Assembly (NCBI RefSeq): GCF_038235435.1
Contig: NZ_CP151275.1
Coordinates: forward strand, 3,410,001-3,474,000
Reading direction: 5' to 3'
Origin: Niveibacterium sp. SC-1
Lineage (GTDB): Bacteria > Pseudomonadota > Gammaproteobacteria > Burkholderiales > Rhodocyclaceae
DNA length: 64,000 nt
The notes below the pieces were generated by a model. The model searched no databases. It saw only the letters and a list, made by a program, of their open reading frames with translations, and was not told where the DNA came from. Made by a program: the position numbers and the translations under genes. Shown here in pieces: positions 55,926-63,511 of the stretch. The stretch's first letter is position 1, and each line of letters opens with the position of its first letter.

Positions 55926-55955
55926 ACGATAACGCCAACCTTGACGGATAATCAA
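55926..55955 (-). promoter_or_regulatory. Candidate cassette promoter Pc
   Basis: Minus-strand TTGATT (55950-55955), 18-nt spacer, TATCGT (55926-55931), each matching four of six consensus bases, located in the attI region and directed into the cassettes. A plausible weak Pc. Confidence 0.35.
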
Positions 55956-55982
55956 GGCGAGACCGGGCCCCGCAGATCGTCT

Positions 55983-56010
55983 TGCGACAAGGCCGGCAGC
56001 CCTCTATGCT
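55983..56010 (+). promoter_or_regulatory. Candidate intI promoter
   Basis: TTGCGA (55983-55988), 16-nt spacer, TATGCT (56005-56010), with a predicted start close to 56017, the ATG of intI. The LexA box overlaps its -10 and start. Confidence 0.5.
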
Positions 56011-56024
56011 GTACGCATGTACAG
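56009..56024. promoter_or_regulatory. LexA box over the intI start
   Basis: CTGTACGCATGTACAG is a perfect CTGT-N8-ACAG LexA operator and is itself fully palindromic. It spans the -10 end and the ATG of intI, as in SOS-controlled integron integrases. Confidence 0.82.
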
Positions 56025-57066
56025 GTATAAAAATCCCGCGAAAGACGGCAAACCGCCGCTGCAGGCCGTGAGGCTGCTCGACCAGGTGCGGGAACGGGTC
56101 CGGTACCGGCACTACAGCCTGCGCACCGAGAAGGCCTACGTTTATTGGGTGCGCGCGTACGTCCGCTTTCACGGTCTGCGGCATCCGCGAGAAATGGGCG
56201 CCGCGGAACTGGAGGGCTTCCTCAAGTACTTGGCGGCGCAGCGCAATGTTGCTCCTGCCACGCATAACCAGGCGCTCTCGGCCCTGCTATTCCTGTACCG
56301 CGAGGTTTTGGACGTCGACTTGCCGTGGCTGCAGGACATGGGGCGACCCAAGGTTCGCGAACGGCTTCCGGTGGTGCTCTCGCAGGAGGAGACGCGTGCG
56401 CTGCTGACGGCGGTGGAGCCGGACCTGTCTTGCCTCGCGCGCCTGATCTACGGCACCGGCACGCGGTTGATGGAAGCACTGCGCTTGCGCGTGAAGGATG
56501 TGGATTTTGAGCGCGGCTGCATCGTGGTGCGCGAGGGCAAGGGCGGGAAGGACCGCGTATTGATGCTCCCCGCCTCGCTGGAGAAGGATTTGCGTGACGC
56601 CTTGGCCGGAGCCCGTGTCATCTGGGCCGCTGACCGCGCCGCAGACGCGCCAGGAGTGTTCATGCCGGATGCGCTGGCGCGCAAGTATCCGCGGGCCGAC
56701 CGAAGCTGGGCGTGGTTCTGGGCGTGGTTCTGGGCGTGGTTCTGGGTGTGGCCTTCGCCGGTGGAGTCCACCGACCCCGTCACCGGCATCGTGCGTCGCC
56801 ATCATCTCTACGAAGGCCGACTTCAGCGCGCCTTGCGCAGTGCGCGCGAACGCGCCGGGATCGCTAAACCGCTGAGCGTGCATACGCTGCGGCATTCCTT
56901 TGCGACGCATCTGCTGGAAGCCGGGCAGGACATCCGTACGGTGCAGGAACTGCTCGGCCACGCGGATGTGTCCACGACCATGATCTACACGCATGTGCTG
57001 CGCCGCGGCGTGCTCGGGGTGCAGAGCCCTCTGGACCGATTGCCGGCGCAGCCACGCGGCTCCTGA
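56017..57066 (+). CDS. intI: Integron integrase IntI
   Basis: A 349-aa tyrosine recombinase that inserts and excises gene cassettes at attI and attC. It has an N-terminal SAM-like domain ([19 protein letters not shown]) and a catalytic domain with Arg150 ([16 protein letters not shown]), His289-Arg292 ([15 protein letters not shown]), His315 (LGHADVS) and Tyr324 (MIYTH). The integron-specific insert around residues 205-260 ([20 protein letters not shown], then [13 protein letters not shown]) separates it from XerC/D and is extended here by repeated WAWF units. Start ATG 56017 lies inside the LexA box; length before the conserved VRERVRY region equals that of class 1 IntI. All catalytic residues are intact. 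Confidence 0.95.
   Translation: MYRYKNPAKDGKPPLQAVRLLDQVRERVRYRHYSLRTEKAYVYWVRAYVRFHGLRHPREMGAAELEGFLKYLAAQRNVAPATHNQALSALLFLYREVLDVDLPWLQDMGRPKVRERLPVVLSQEETRALLTAVEPDLSCLARLIYGTGTRLMEALRLRVKDVDFERGCIVVREGKGGKDRVLMLPASLEKDLRDALAGARVIWAADRAADAPGVFMPDALARKYPRADRSWAWFWAWFWAWFWVWPSPVESTDPVTGIVRRHHLYEGRLQRALRSARERAGIAKPLSVHTLRHSFATHLLEAGQDIRTVQELLGHADVSTTMIYTHVLRRGVLGVQSPLDRLPAQPRGS
56707..56754 (+). repeat. 12-bp tandem repeat in intI encoding WAWF units
   Basis: TGGCGTGGTTC-like unit TGGGCGTGGTTC occurs three times perfectly (56707-56742) and a fourth time degenerate (56743-56754). Translated: three WAWF copies then WVWP. Class 1 IntI has a single equivalent (SWPWFWVF), so two extra units are inferred. 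The unit length keeps the frame. Confidence 0.9.
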
Positions 57067-57128
57067 CAAAACGCTGTCAGGAAGCGCTGCGCAGAATGGC
57101 GTTCATTCACCCCGAGGAGAGACGTGCG

Positions 57129-57533
57129 ATGCAAAAGACCTACCACGGCAGTTGCCATTGCGGCGCGGTGCGTTACGAAGCGGACATCGATCTGTCGCAG
57201 GGCACGGGCCGCTGCAATTGTTCGATCTGTACGAAGATGCGGCGCTGGAGCGTTGTCATCAAGCCTGAGGCCTTCCGCTTGCTGTCGGGCGAGGATGCGC
57301 TGAGCGACTATCAGTTCAATACGCATCAGGGGCATCACCTTTTCTGCAGGCACTGCGGCATCGCTTCGTTTTCCCGCGGCGACATCCCGGAAATCGGCGG
57401 CCCGTATGTGTCGGTCAATCTGCCCTGCCTGGATGACGTGTCGCCCGAGGAGCTGATCGCCGCGCCCGTGCAGTATTTCGATGGGCGCAACAACGCCTGG
57501 TGGAATCCCCCTGCGGAGACGCGGCATCTCTGA
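57129..57533 (+). CDS. GFA family zinc protein
   Basis: A 134-aa GFA-fold protein. Zinc ligands are in [15 protein letters not shown] near residue 7, [14 protein letters not shown] near 26, and [11 protein letters not shown] near 72. [13 protein letters not shown] end: [21 protein letters not shown] 57129 has GAGGAG nine bases upstream; an ATG 11 codons earlier is in frame. It follows intI by 62 bp but faces the same way, so it belongs to the chromosomal side of the integron. A small inverted repeat CCTGACA/TGTCAGG (57062-57081) lies between the two. It is paralogous to the GFA protein at 42 kb. Confidence 0.88.
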   Translation: MQKTYHGSCHCGAVRYEADIDLSQGTGRCNCSICTKMRRWSVVIKPEAFRLLSGEDALSDYQFNTHQGHHLFCRHCGIASFSRGDIPEIGGPYVSVNLPCLDDVSPEELIAAPVQYFDGRNNAWWNPPAETRHL

Positions 57534-57613
57534 CTTGGCGAAGAACGACCATTCGACCTGATGCGGACTTGATGCGATTTGCGCATGGCCGAATGGCAGA
57601 GCCACATGACAGC

Positions 57614-57639
57614 AGAAAGCCGCCCGAGGGCGGCTTTCT
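57614..57639. terminator. Bidirectional terminator between GFA and amylase genes
   Basis: Perfect 12-bp stem AGAAAGCCGCCC / GGGCGGCTTTCT with a 2-base loop. T-rich on both strands, between convergent genes. Confidence 0.8.
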
Positions 57640-57687
57640 GATTTCTGTTTTGCTGCTGTGTTCAGGAAGGTGCTGCACACCCTGAAC

Positions 57688-57733
57688 GTCCCGAGCGCTT
57701 GCCGGCACGGCGGCCGGCAAGCGCTTCCGGGAC
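57688..57733 (-). terminator. Large hairpin abutting the amylase stop codon
   Basis: About 20-bp nearly perfect stem (GTCCCGAGCGCTTGCCGGC with its complement) and a 6-nt loop, starting one base after the amylase stop. It has no T-tract, so it may stabilise the mRNA 3' end or assist the adjacent terminator. Confidence 0.55.
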
Positions 57734-60700
57734 TTACGGCTTGAGGTACGGGCCGTCGCTGCCGATCTTGCCCGGCGCCGGGTTGCCGGCGATGTCGAGC
57801 ACGTAGATGCGGGCGTTGCCCTGGCCGGAGACCGAGGCGGTCAGCGTGCCGTTGCTCACCGTCTTCACGTCACCCGTGACGGCGTCCTTGTAGGTGCCGT
57901 TGGGGATGCCGCTGAAGGTAGCGCCGCTGCTGACGGCGACGAGCGCGAAGCTGTCGATGCCCTTGGCGGTGTCGGTGAAGCGGCGCTTGTAGGCGATGCC
58001 GCCGGAGACGCCGTCCGTGGAGTACTGGCCTTTCTGCAGGGCGGGGATTGCGCGGCGGATCTGGTTCAGGCGCTGCACATGGGTGACGAGCGGATACGAC
58101 AGCGTGCTGGCCACGGCGCCGGAGGCCGAGGACACCTTGCCGAAGTCGCTGGCAACCACCGAGCCTTCCAGCTTGTCGCCGAAGTAGGCGCGACGCGTGG
58201 TGGCCAGCGGGCAGGTGGGGCCGCAGTCGATCTGCTTGCCGGCCTGGAACTCGATCTCGGAACCCATGTACAGCGTCGGGATGCCGCGGAAGGTCCACAT
58301 CAGGCTCATGTTCTCCGCCCAGGCGTTGGTGCCGCCTGCATAGGCGACCGAGGACTTGTTGGGTCCGAAGTCGTGGCTATCCACGTACACCACGTTGTAG
58401 GTGGCGTCGTTGGTGGAGTCGTCCGAGTCCTTGCCGTTCCAGAACGCGTTGCCGGCATCGCCGAAGTTCATGTGCATGCGCATGTCGATGATGCCCATGC
58501 CGGAGAACTGGCTGTAGTCCGGGGTGTGGTAGCTGTTGCCGGAGAGGAAGGCGTTGGTCGAGGTCGGCTGATTGCCCGTGCCGAGTTGCTCCTCGTAGTT
58601 GTACTGGTCCAGCGCCGCCTGCACGTCGTCAGCCGTGTAGTCCTTGCGTTCCTTCCAGGTGTAGAACTGGGCCGAGTGGTTGACCGAACCGCGGTTCCAC
58701 TTGTCGTTCACGAAGGCGCCCACCTCACCGAACATGAAGAAGTTCTTGCCCTTGTCACCGAAGGTGGCAATCGCGTGGTTATGCGCGTCGGGCAGGAAAT
58801 GGCGGTTCCAGGTGATCCGCGGGATGTGCACCGCGGTGTCGATCCGGAAGCCGTCGACCCCCATGTCGATGAACTTGTTGTAGGCGTCGGTCAGGTACTT
58901 CTGCACCGTGGCGTTCTCGGTGTTGAAGTCCGCCAGGTCTTCGTGGATCCAGCAGCTGCGCGAATCCTCCCCTTCCCAGTTGCCGATCCAGCACTGGTGG
59001 TAAAGCGTGGACGGGAACATGCCCGAGGTCGGCGACGGCCACTGGCAGTTGTAGATGGTGTAGCCCTCGGCGCTGTAGTAGCCGCTCGCCGTGCCCCAGT
59101 TGCGGCAGGTATTGCCCGCGGGTTCGGCCGTCGACCAGATGTCACCGTTGTAGGCCTTGGCGGCCACGTCGGTGGGATACAGGCCGTCGTACACGTAGTT
59201 GCTGATCGGCGTGTCGTAGTACCAGCTCCACTGCGCGTCCTGCTTGCCGAAGACCTTGGGCGTGAAGAGACCCTTGGCACCCCAGCGGCTGGAGTGGTTG
59301 TAGACCACGTCCTGGATGATCTTGATGCCCTTGGCGTGCGCGGCATTGATCAGGTCCTGGTAGCTCGCACCGGCCGATTCCAGCCGCGGGTCCACACGGT
59401 AGAAGTCGTAGCCGTGGTAGCCGTGAAAGTCGTAGTCGGAACGGTTGAGGATCACCGGCGTGATCCAGATCGCGGAGAAGCCCAGCGCCTTGATGTAGTC
59501 GAGCTTCTGGATCAGGCCCTTGAAGTCGCCGCGGAACATCGGATCGTTGTTGGCCGCATTGCCCGACTTCACATGGAACTGGCCGCCGCGGTTGTTGCTG
59601 GCGTCGCCGTCGTAGAAGCGCGCCGTCATCACGAAGTAGATCGAGTCTTCGCGGATGTCGGTACCGATCGGCGTGCCCGCTGCCGCGCCCGCGCCGGTGG
59701 TCACCGAGGCGATGCCGCTGGAGGCGGACTTGTTGCCAGCCGCGTCGAAGGCCTTGATCGAGTAGGTGTAGGCGGTGTTGGCTTCGCCGCTGTCGGTGGC
59801 CGTGGTGGTGGCGCCGACCGAGAAGGTCTTCGCACCCTGCGTGCCGCCGCTACGGCTGATCTCGTAGCCGGTAACGCCCACGTCGTCACTGGAGGCCGTC
59901 CAGCTCAGCGTGACGGTCGTGCCCGAGGCCGTGCCGGAAAGCCCGCCCGGTGCGCTCGGCGCAGTGGTGTCGACCACCGAGTTGGTGCTGGCGACCAGGG
60001 CCGCGCTCTGCGCCGACCGGTTGCCCGCTGCATCGCGCGCCGCCACGGTGAAGCTGTAGCTGGTGCCCGCGGTCAGGTTGGAGGCGGTATAGCCATTGGA
60101 GGTGGTGCTGCCGTTGAGCGCACCACCGATGTAGACGTCGTAGGCAGCCACGCCCACGTCGTCGGACGAGGCCGTCCAGCTCAGGCTGATGGAGCCAGTG
60201 GTCGCGCCCGTCTTGGCCAGTCCTGCGGGCACGCTCGGCGCGGTGGTGTCGACGCCGTTGCAGGGGTCGCCCGAACTCACGACGCCCGCGTTGACCTGGA
60301 TGTTGCCTGTGCCCAGCGCGTAGTTCTTGCCGCTGTTGTTGTCCCAGGTGCCGCTACCGTTGTTGAAGGTGACGGCCAGCCCCGTGGCCGAAGCCAGGGC
60401 GATGGTCTTCTTGCGCCAGCCGGTGCAGGCCGCATCCATCGCCACGCCGGGCACGGTGGTCCAGGAACCGCCGTTGGGCGCGTAGTGGATGTTGACCGTG
60501 GTCCAGCTGGTGTTGGGCTTGTAGAAGACGGTGGCGCTATTGTTGGCCGTGGCGCAGGGGTCGCCCGCGTTGGTGACGATGGCACCGTTCTTCACCTGGT
60601 GCGTGCCGGCGACCACGGTGTAGTTGCCGCCACCCGTGGGGTTGTCCCAGGTGCCGGCGTTGTTGTTGAAGACGGCCTGGAAGCTGGTGCCGGAGAAATC

Positions 60701-60922
60701 CAGCGTCTTCTTTGTCCAGTTGGTGCAGGCCGCATCCATCGCCACGCCTGGAACGGTGGTCCAGGTGCCCGTGGCGTTGTGGTGGATGTTGACGGTGCTC
60801 CAGTTCTTGTAGGGCGTGTAGTAATAGACCGTCGCGCTGGCTGCATGCGCGAGCGGAGCCGCCCCGGCGATCGCGAGGCCGAGCACGGGCCCGGCCAGCG
60901 CGACGATGCGCCGATTCCTCAT
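57734..60922 (-). CDS. Secreted modular alpha-amylase (CBM25-CBM25-FN3-FN3-GH13)
   Basis: A 1062-aa secreted starch-degrading enzyme. Signal peptide of about 27 residues (IAGAAPLAHA). Two CBM25 starch-binding modules span about 28-120 and 130-225 (ATVYYYTPYKNWSTVNIHH; ATVFYKPNTSWTTVNIHYAP, both with VPGVAMDAACT). Two fibronectin-III linkers follow (about 235-325 and 330-420). The GH13 (beta/alpha)8 domain covers about 435-1062: region I DVVYNH, region II GFRID with nucleophile Asp695, region III GEVGA with acid/base Glu733, and region IV DSHD with Asp851. The start ATG 60920-60922 has AAGGAG six bases upstream. Catalytic residues are complete. Confidence 0.95.
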   Translation of the reverse strand: MRNRRIVALAGPVLGLAIAGAAPLAHAASATVYYYTPYKNWSTVNIHHNATGTWTTVPGVAMDAACTNWTKKTLDFSGTSFQAVFNNNAGTWDNPTGGGNYTVVAGTHQVKNGAIVTNAGDPCATANNSATVFYKPNTSWTTVNIHYAPNGGSWTTVPGVAMDAACTGWRKKTIALASATGLAVTFNNGSGTWDNNSGKNYALGTGNIQVNAGVVSSGDPCNGVDTTAPSVPAGLAKTGATTGSISLSWTASSDDVGVAAYDVYIGGALNGSTTSNGYTASNLTAGTSYSFTVAARDAAGNRSAQSAALVASTNSVVDTTAPSAPGGLSGTASGTTVTLSWTASSDDVGVTGYEISRSGGTQGAKTFSVGATTTATDSGEANTAYTYSIKAFDAAGNKSASSGIASVTTGAGAAAGTPIGTDIREDSIYFVMTARFYDGDASNNRGGQFHVKSGNAANNDPMFRGDFKGLIQKLDYIKALGFSAIWITPVILNRSDYDFHGYHGYDFYRVDPRLESAGASYQDLINAAHAKGIKIIQDVVYNHSSRWGAKGLFTPKVFGKQDAQWSWYYDTPISNYVYDGLYPTDVAAKAYNGDIWSTAEPAGNTCRNWGTASGYYSAEGYTIYNCQWPSPTSGMFPSTLYHQCWIGNWEGEDSRSCWIHEDLADFNTENATVQKYLTDAYNKFIDMGVDGFRIDTAVHIPRITWNRHFLPDAHNHAIATFGDKGKNFFMFGEVGAFVNDKWNRGSVNHSAQFYTWKERKDYTADDVQAALDQYNYEEQLGTGNQPTSTNAFLSGNSYHTPDYSQFSGMGIIDMRMHMNFGDAGNAFWNGKDSDDSTNDATYNVVYVDSHDFGPNKSSVAYAGGTNAWAENMSLMWTFRGIPTLYMGSEIEFQAGKQIDCGPTCPLATTRRAYFGDKLEGSVVASDFGKVSSASGAVASTLSYPLVTHVQRLNQIRRAIPALQKGQYSTDGVSGGIAYKRRFTDTAKGIDSFALVAVSSGATFSGIPNGTYKDAVTGDVKTVSNGTLTASVSGQGNARIYVLDIAGNPAPGKIGSDGPYLKP

Positions 60923-61326
60923 GTGAGTCTCCTTTGGTGTCTGTCGTCCCGCTCTTCTGACGGGATGAAGCGCTGAGGATGGCGGTTGACGCGGCCGGGC
61001 CTCTCCAGCGCCGCGGACTCTAGGCGCGTGTCGAAGCGGCCGACTTGACGGGAATTGCCCCCTGGCAAGCCCCGCTGCGGCGCAGCACGTCGGCATAAGC
61101 GCAGCCACGCTGGAAGCAGATGCTTCGCGCAGCGCGACACATCGCAGATGCACAAATCAAGAGTTGGGGTGTCGTCCTACAGCGCAGGCCTGAGGACGCT
61201 ACAGATGCGGGGGCTTGGACCTCACCTGCGAGGGTCGATGCCCACGTGGCCGAGGAAGGCGTCCGCCTCGTGCGAGCAGATTCCCGCTGCCGCCTCGTGA
61301 TCGTCGGCAGCCGCCCGCAGGCGTCT
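60923..61326. other. Intergenic region upstream of the amylase
   Basis: About 404 bp between the amylase start and the stop of the next minus-strand gene. Short frames exist on both strands without domain support. It should contain the amylase promoter and operator. I cannot identify a strong -35/-10 pair or a clear binding palindrome. Confidence 0.5.
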
Positions 61327-62382
61327 CTACTTCTGCGGCGTTGCGGCGACCGAAACGCCGGCCTGCAAGGCGAAGGCAAGTGCCGCGGCGTCGCCGCGCA
61401 CGCCCAGGCGCACGATGACCAGCGAAAGCGCAGGCACGACGAAGACCGCCTGTCCCTGCTCGCCCAGCATCGCCGTGCCGGGCAGGCCCGCGTAGGTGAA
61501 GTGCCAGAGCCCGAGGCCGTAGCCGTCGAACAAGGTGGCGCCAGACACGCCGTCAAAGCGCACCTGGGCCGAGCTCGCTTCCTCGATGAAGCGCTGAGGC
61601 ACGAGCTGCTTGCCGTTCCAGCGCCCTTGCTGCAGCACCAGCTGGCCGAGCCGGGCGAAGTCACGCGGCCGCATGTGCAGGCAGCACGCGGCCAGCGTGT
61701 TGCGCCCCTCCACGTCCATGGTCCAGGCCGGTGTGCGGCCTGCCGCGGTGAGGCCCAGCGGTTGCCAGAGTCGTGACGAAGCGTAGGCCGCGAGCGACTT
61801 GCCCAGCGCGCTCTCGATCACCATGCCAAGCAGGAAGATGTCGCCCGAGGCAGCGCGCCAGCGCGAACCCGGTTCCACGTCGAGGCGGAAGCCTTCCATG
61901 TAGCGCTTCATGTTCACGCCGCCATTGAGCACCCGCGGCAAGTCGCGCGCTTCCAGCCACGCGAGGCCGGAGCCGTTCTCTGCCAGATGCCGCAGGGTGA
62001 TCCGGTCGCGCGCGTCCGCCGCCAGCGCGGGCAGGTAGCGCGCGGCGCGATCTTCCAGCCCGCCGATGCGCCCTTCACCGATGGCGCTGCCCAGCAGCAA
62101 GGCCGTCACGCTGCTGGCGATGCCCTGCGCGGGCTCGGCGCGGAACTGCGCGCCGCGGCCAAAGTAGAACTCGGCCACCAGCCCGCCTTCCTGCAGCACC
62201 AGGAAAGCGGTGGCGCCGTCCGCCTCGATGCGACGAATCTGCTCCGCGCCGAGCGTCCCGAACCGCACCGCGGACGCGGGCGGCCAGTCTTCCTGCGCGG
62301 CCACCGGCCGGCCACACAACAGCAGGCATAGCGCGGCCCACCACAGCAGGCGGCCGCGTGAAAACAGCTTTGTCTCGCTCAT
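61327..62382 (-). CDS. Beta-lactamase-fold protein lacking catalytic residues
   Basis: A 351-aa secreted protein of the serine-hydrolase/class C beta-lactamase family. The signal peptide (WWAALCLLLCGRPVAA) and overall fold features are intact (VTALLLGSAIGEGRIGGLED, HMRPRDFARLGQLVLQQGRW, YGLGLWHFTYAGLPG). But the SxxK motif is replaced by GIAS at 87-90 (Ser to Gly, Lys to Ser). The Tyr of the YSSGD-type second motif is replaced by Ala177 in RAASGD. It is therefore probably a non-enzymatic binding or sensor protein. ATG 62380-62382 is chosen as start over a longer upstream frame. Confidence 0.75.
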   Translation of the reverse strand: MSETKLFSRGRLLWWAALCLLLCGRPVAAQEDWPPASAVRFGTLGAEQIRRIEADGATAFLVLQEGGLVAEFYFGRGAQFRAEPAQGIASSVTALLLGSAIGEGRIGGLEDRAARYLPALAADARDRITLRHLAENGSGLAWLEARDLPRVLNGGVNMKRYMEGFRLDVEPGSRWRAASGDIFLLGMVIESALGKSLAAYASSRLWQPLGLTAAGRTPAWTMDVEGRNTLAACCLHMRPRDFARLGQLVLQQGRWNGKQLVPQRFIEEASSAQVRFDGVSGATLFDGYGLGLWHFTYAGLPGTAMLGEQGQAVFVVPALSLVIVRLGVRGDAAALAFALQAGVSVAATPQK

Positions 62383-62470
62383 CGGCCTCGACTCTATGTG
62401 GGAGGCTTTCCCCATCCACAAAGCATAGGTCGGTGGCGTTTATCGGCCTGATTTTTCTTGTCCCGTGCGC

Positions 62471-63397
62471 TCAGGCCGGCTGCTGCAGCGGCTGCAACAA
62501 GGCGGGGAGCTCCAGTGCAAGTGCGTCGATCAGCATGCGGGTGCGCAGCGGCAGGTAGCGGGTACTGGGCCACACGAGGAAGAGCGTCGGCCCGGTGGAA
62601 GGCAGATAGGTCAGCAGCGGTTTGAGGCGGCCGTCCGCCACATAGTCATGCGCCAACCAGTGCGGCAGGCGCACCACGCCAAAGCCGGCAACCGCCGCCT
62701 CGGCCATGGCTTCGAGGTCGTCCATGCAAAGGCGCTGCGGCACGTCCAGTTCGATCGGGGCACCGTCCTCGTCCGTCAGGCCCCAGGGCTGCGGCGTGCC
62801 GGTGCGCGAATAGACGATGCATTGATGCTCCGCCAGATCCCGCGCGCGCAAAGGCTCGCCCGCGCGCGCCAAGTAAGCCGGTGCCGCATAGGCGCCCAGC
62901 CACTGCTTGCCGACCGGCCTCGCGACCACTTCGGCCGAAGGCCCCGGCGTGCCGCTGCGTATCGCGAGATCGAAGCGCTCTTCCACGAGATTCGCGATCT
63001 GGTCGCGGAAAGCGATATCGAAGGCGAGTTGCGGATGCGCGGCGGCCAGCCGCGAGACCGTGGGCAAGACGCAGCGCCGGCCGAAGGCGGCGGGCGCGGT
63101 CAGGCGCAGGCGCCCGGCGGGCTGGCGGCGCGTGCCGTCCAGTGCATCTTCGGCCGCCTGCAGTTCGGCCAGCGCCCGCACGCAGCGCTCGTGGTAGGCG
63201 GCACCGTCCTCGGTCAGGCTCAGGCTGCGCGTGCTGCGGGCGAAGAGCCGTGCGCCCAGGCGGGCCTCCATCCGCGCGACGGTCTTGGCCACGGCCGAGC
63301 GCGTCAGGTGCAGGCGCTCGGCCGCCCGCGCGAAGCTGCCCGACTCGACCACCTGCACGAAAACCGCGACGCCCCCCAGGCGATCGGGAGTCTGCAT
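62471..63397 (-). CDS. LysR family transcriptional regulator
   Basis: A 308-aa LTTR. The winged helix-turn-helix spans about residues 8-66 (VFVQVVESGSFARAAERLHL, RSAVAKTVARMEARLGARLF). The C-terminal domain has LRLTAPAAFGRRCVLPTVSR near 97 and QPWGLTDEDGAPIELDV near 203. This type usually controls an adjacent oxidoreductase gene. It is divergent from the alcohol dehydrogenase gene on the right edge; 114 bp lie between them. Confidence 0.92.
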   Translation of the reverse strand: MQTPDRLGGVAVFVQVVESGSFARAAERLHLTRSAVAKTVARMEARLGARLFARSTRSLSLTEDGAAYHERCVRALAELQAAEDALDGTRRQPAGRLRLTAPAAFGRRCVLPTVSRLAAAHPQLAFDIAFRDQIANLVEERFDLAIRSGTPGPSAEVVARPVGKQWLGAYAAPAYLARAGEPLRARDLAEHQCIVYSRTGTPQPWGLTDEDGAPIELDVPQRLCMDDLEAMAEAAVAGFGVVRLPHWLAHDYVADGRLKPLLTYLPSTGPTLFLVWPSTRYLPLRTRMLIDALALELPALLQPLQQPA

Positions 63398-63418
63398 GCC
63401 TCGCCTCCGATTGATTCC

Positions 63419-63434
63419 ATATGGTCGCCATTAT
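63419..63434. promoter_or_regulatory. Candidate LysR operator near the oxidoreductase gene
   Basis: ATATGGTCGCCATTAT, an imperfect inverted repeat with perfect ATGG-TCG-CCAT core, in the 114-bp LysR/oxidoreductase intergenic region. Proposed as regulator-binding site by position and symmetry only. Confidence 0.35.
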
Positions 63435-63511
63435 GTCCACGAAACTCCGCCACAGGAGCCCATGGTTCGTCGATAAGGTGGCTGCATCCCCAACACAGAT
63501 GGAGAAGAACC

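Larger units (their letters stand above)
53414..57066. mobile_element. Integron: integrase, attI side, two gene cassettes
   Basis: The plus-strand IntI at 56017-57066 diverges from minus-strand cassettes at 55411-55900 (cassette 1) and 53414-53826 (cassette 2), the canonical layout. Each cassette starts with a GTTRRRY-like core (GTTAGCC at 55895-55901; GTTAGGC at 53821-53827). Each ends with the exact complement of its own core (GGCTAAC at 55410-55416; GCCTAAC at 53414-53420). The attC between them is split by an IS1111-type element, and the second attC is truncated. Cassette GC content is visibly lower than the flanks. Confidence 0.85.

Noticed and set aside
58079..60976. 965-aa open frame antisense to the amylase gene
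   Set aside because: Long antisense frames are common opposite GC-rich genes; no domain, and the minus strand has complete CBM25 and GH13 motifs.
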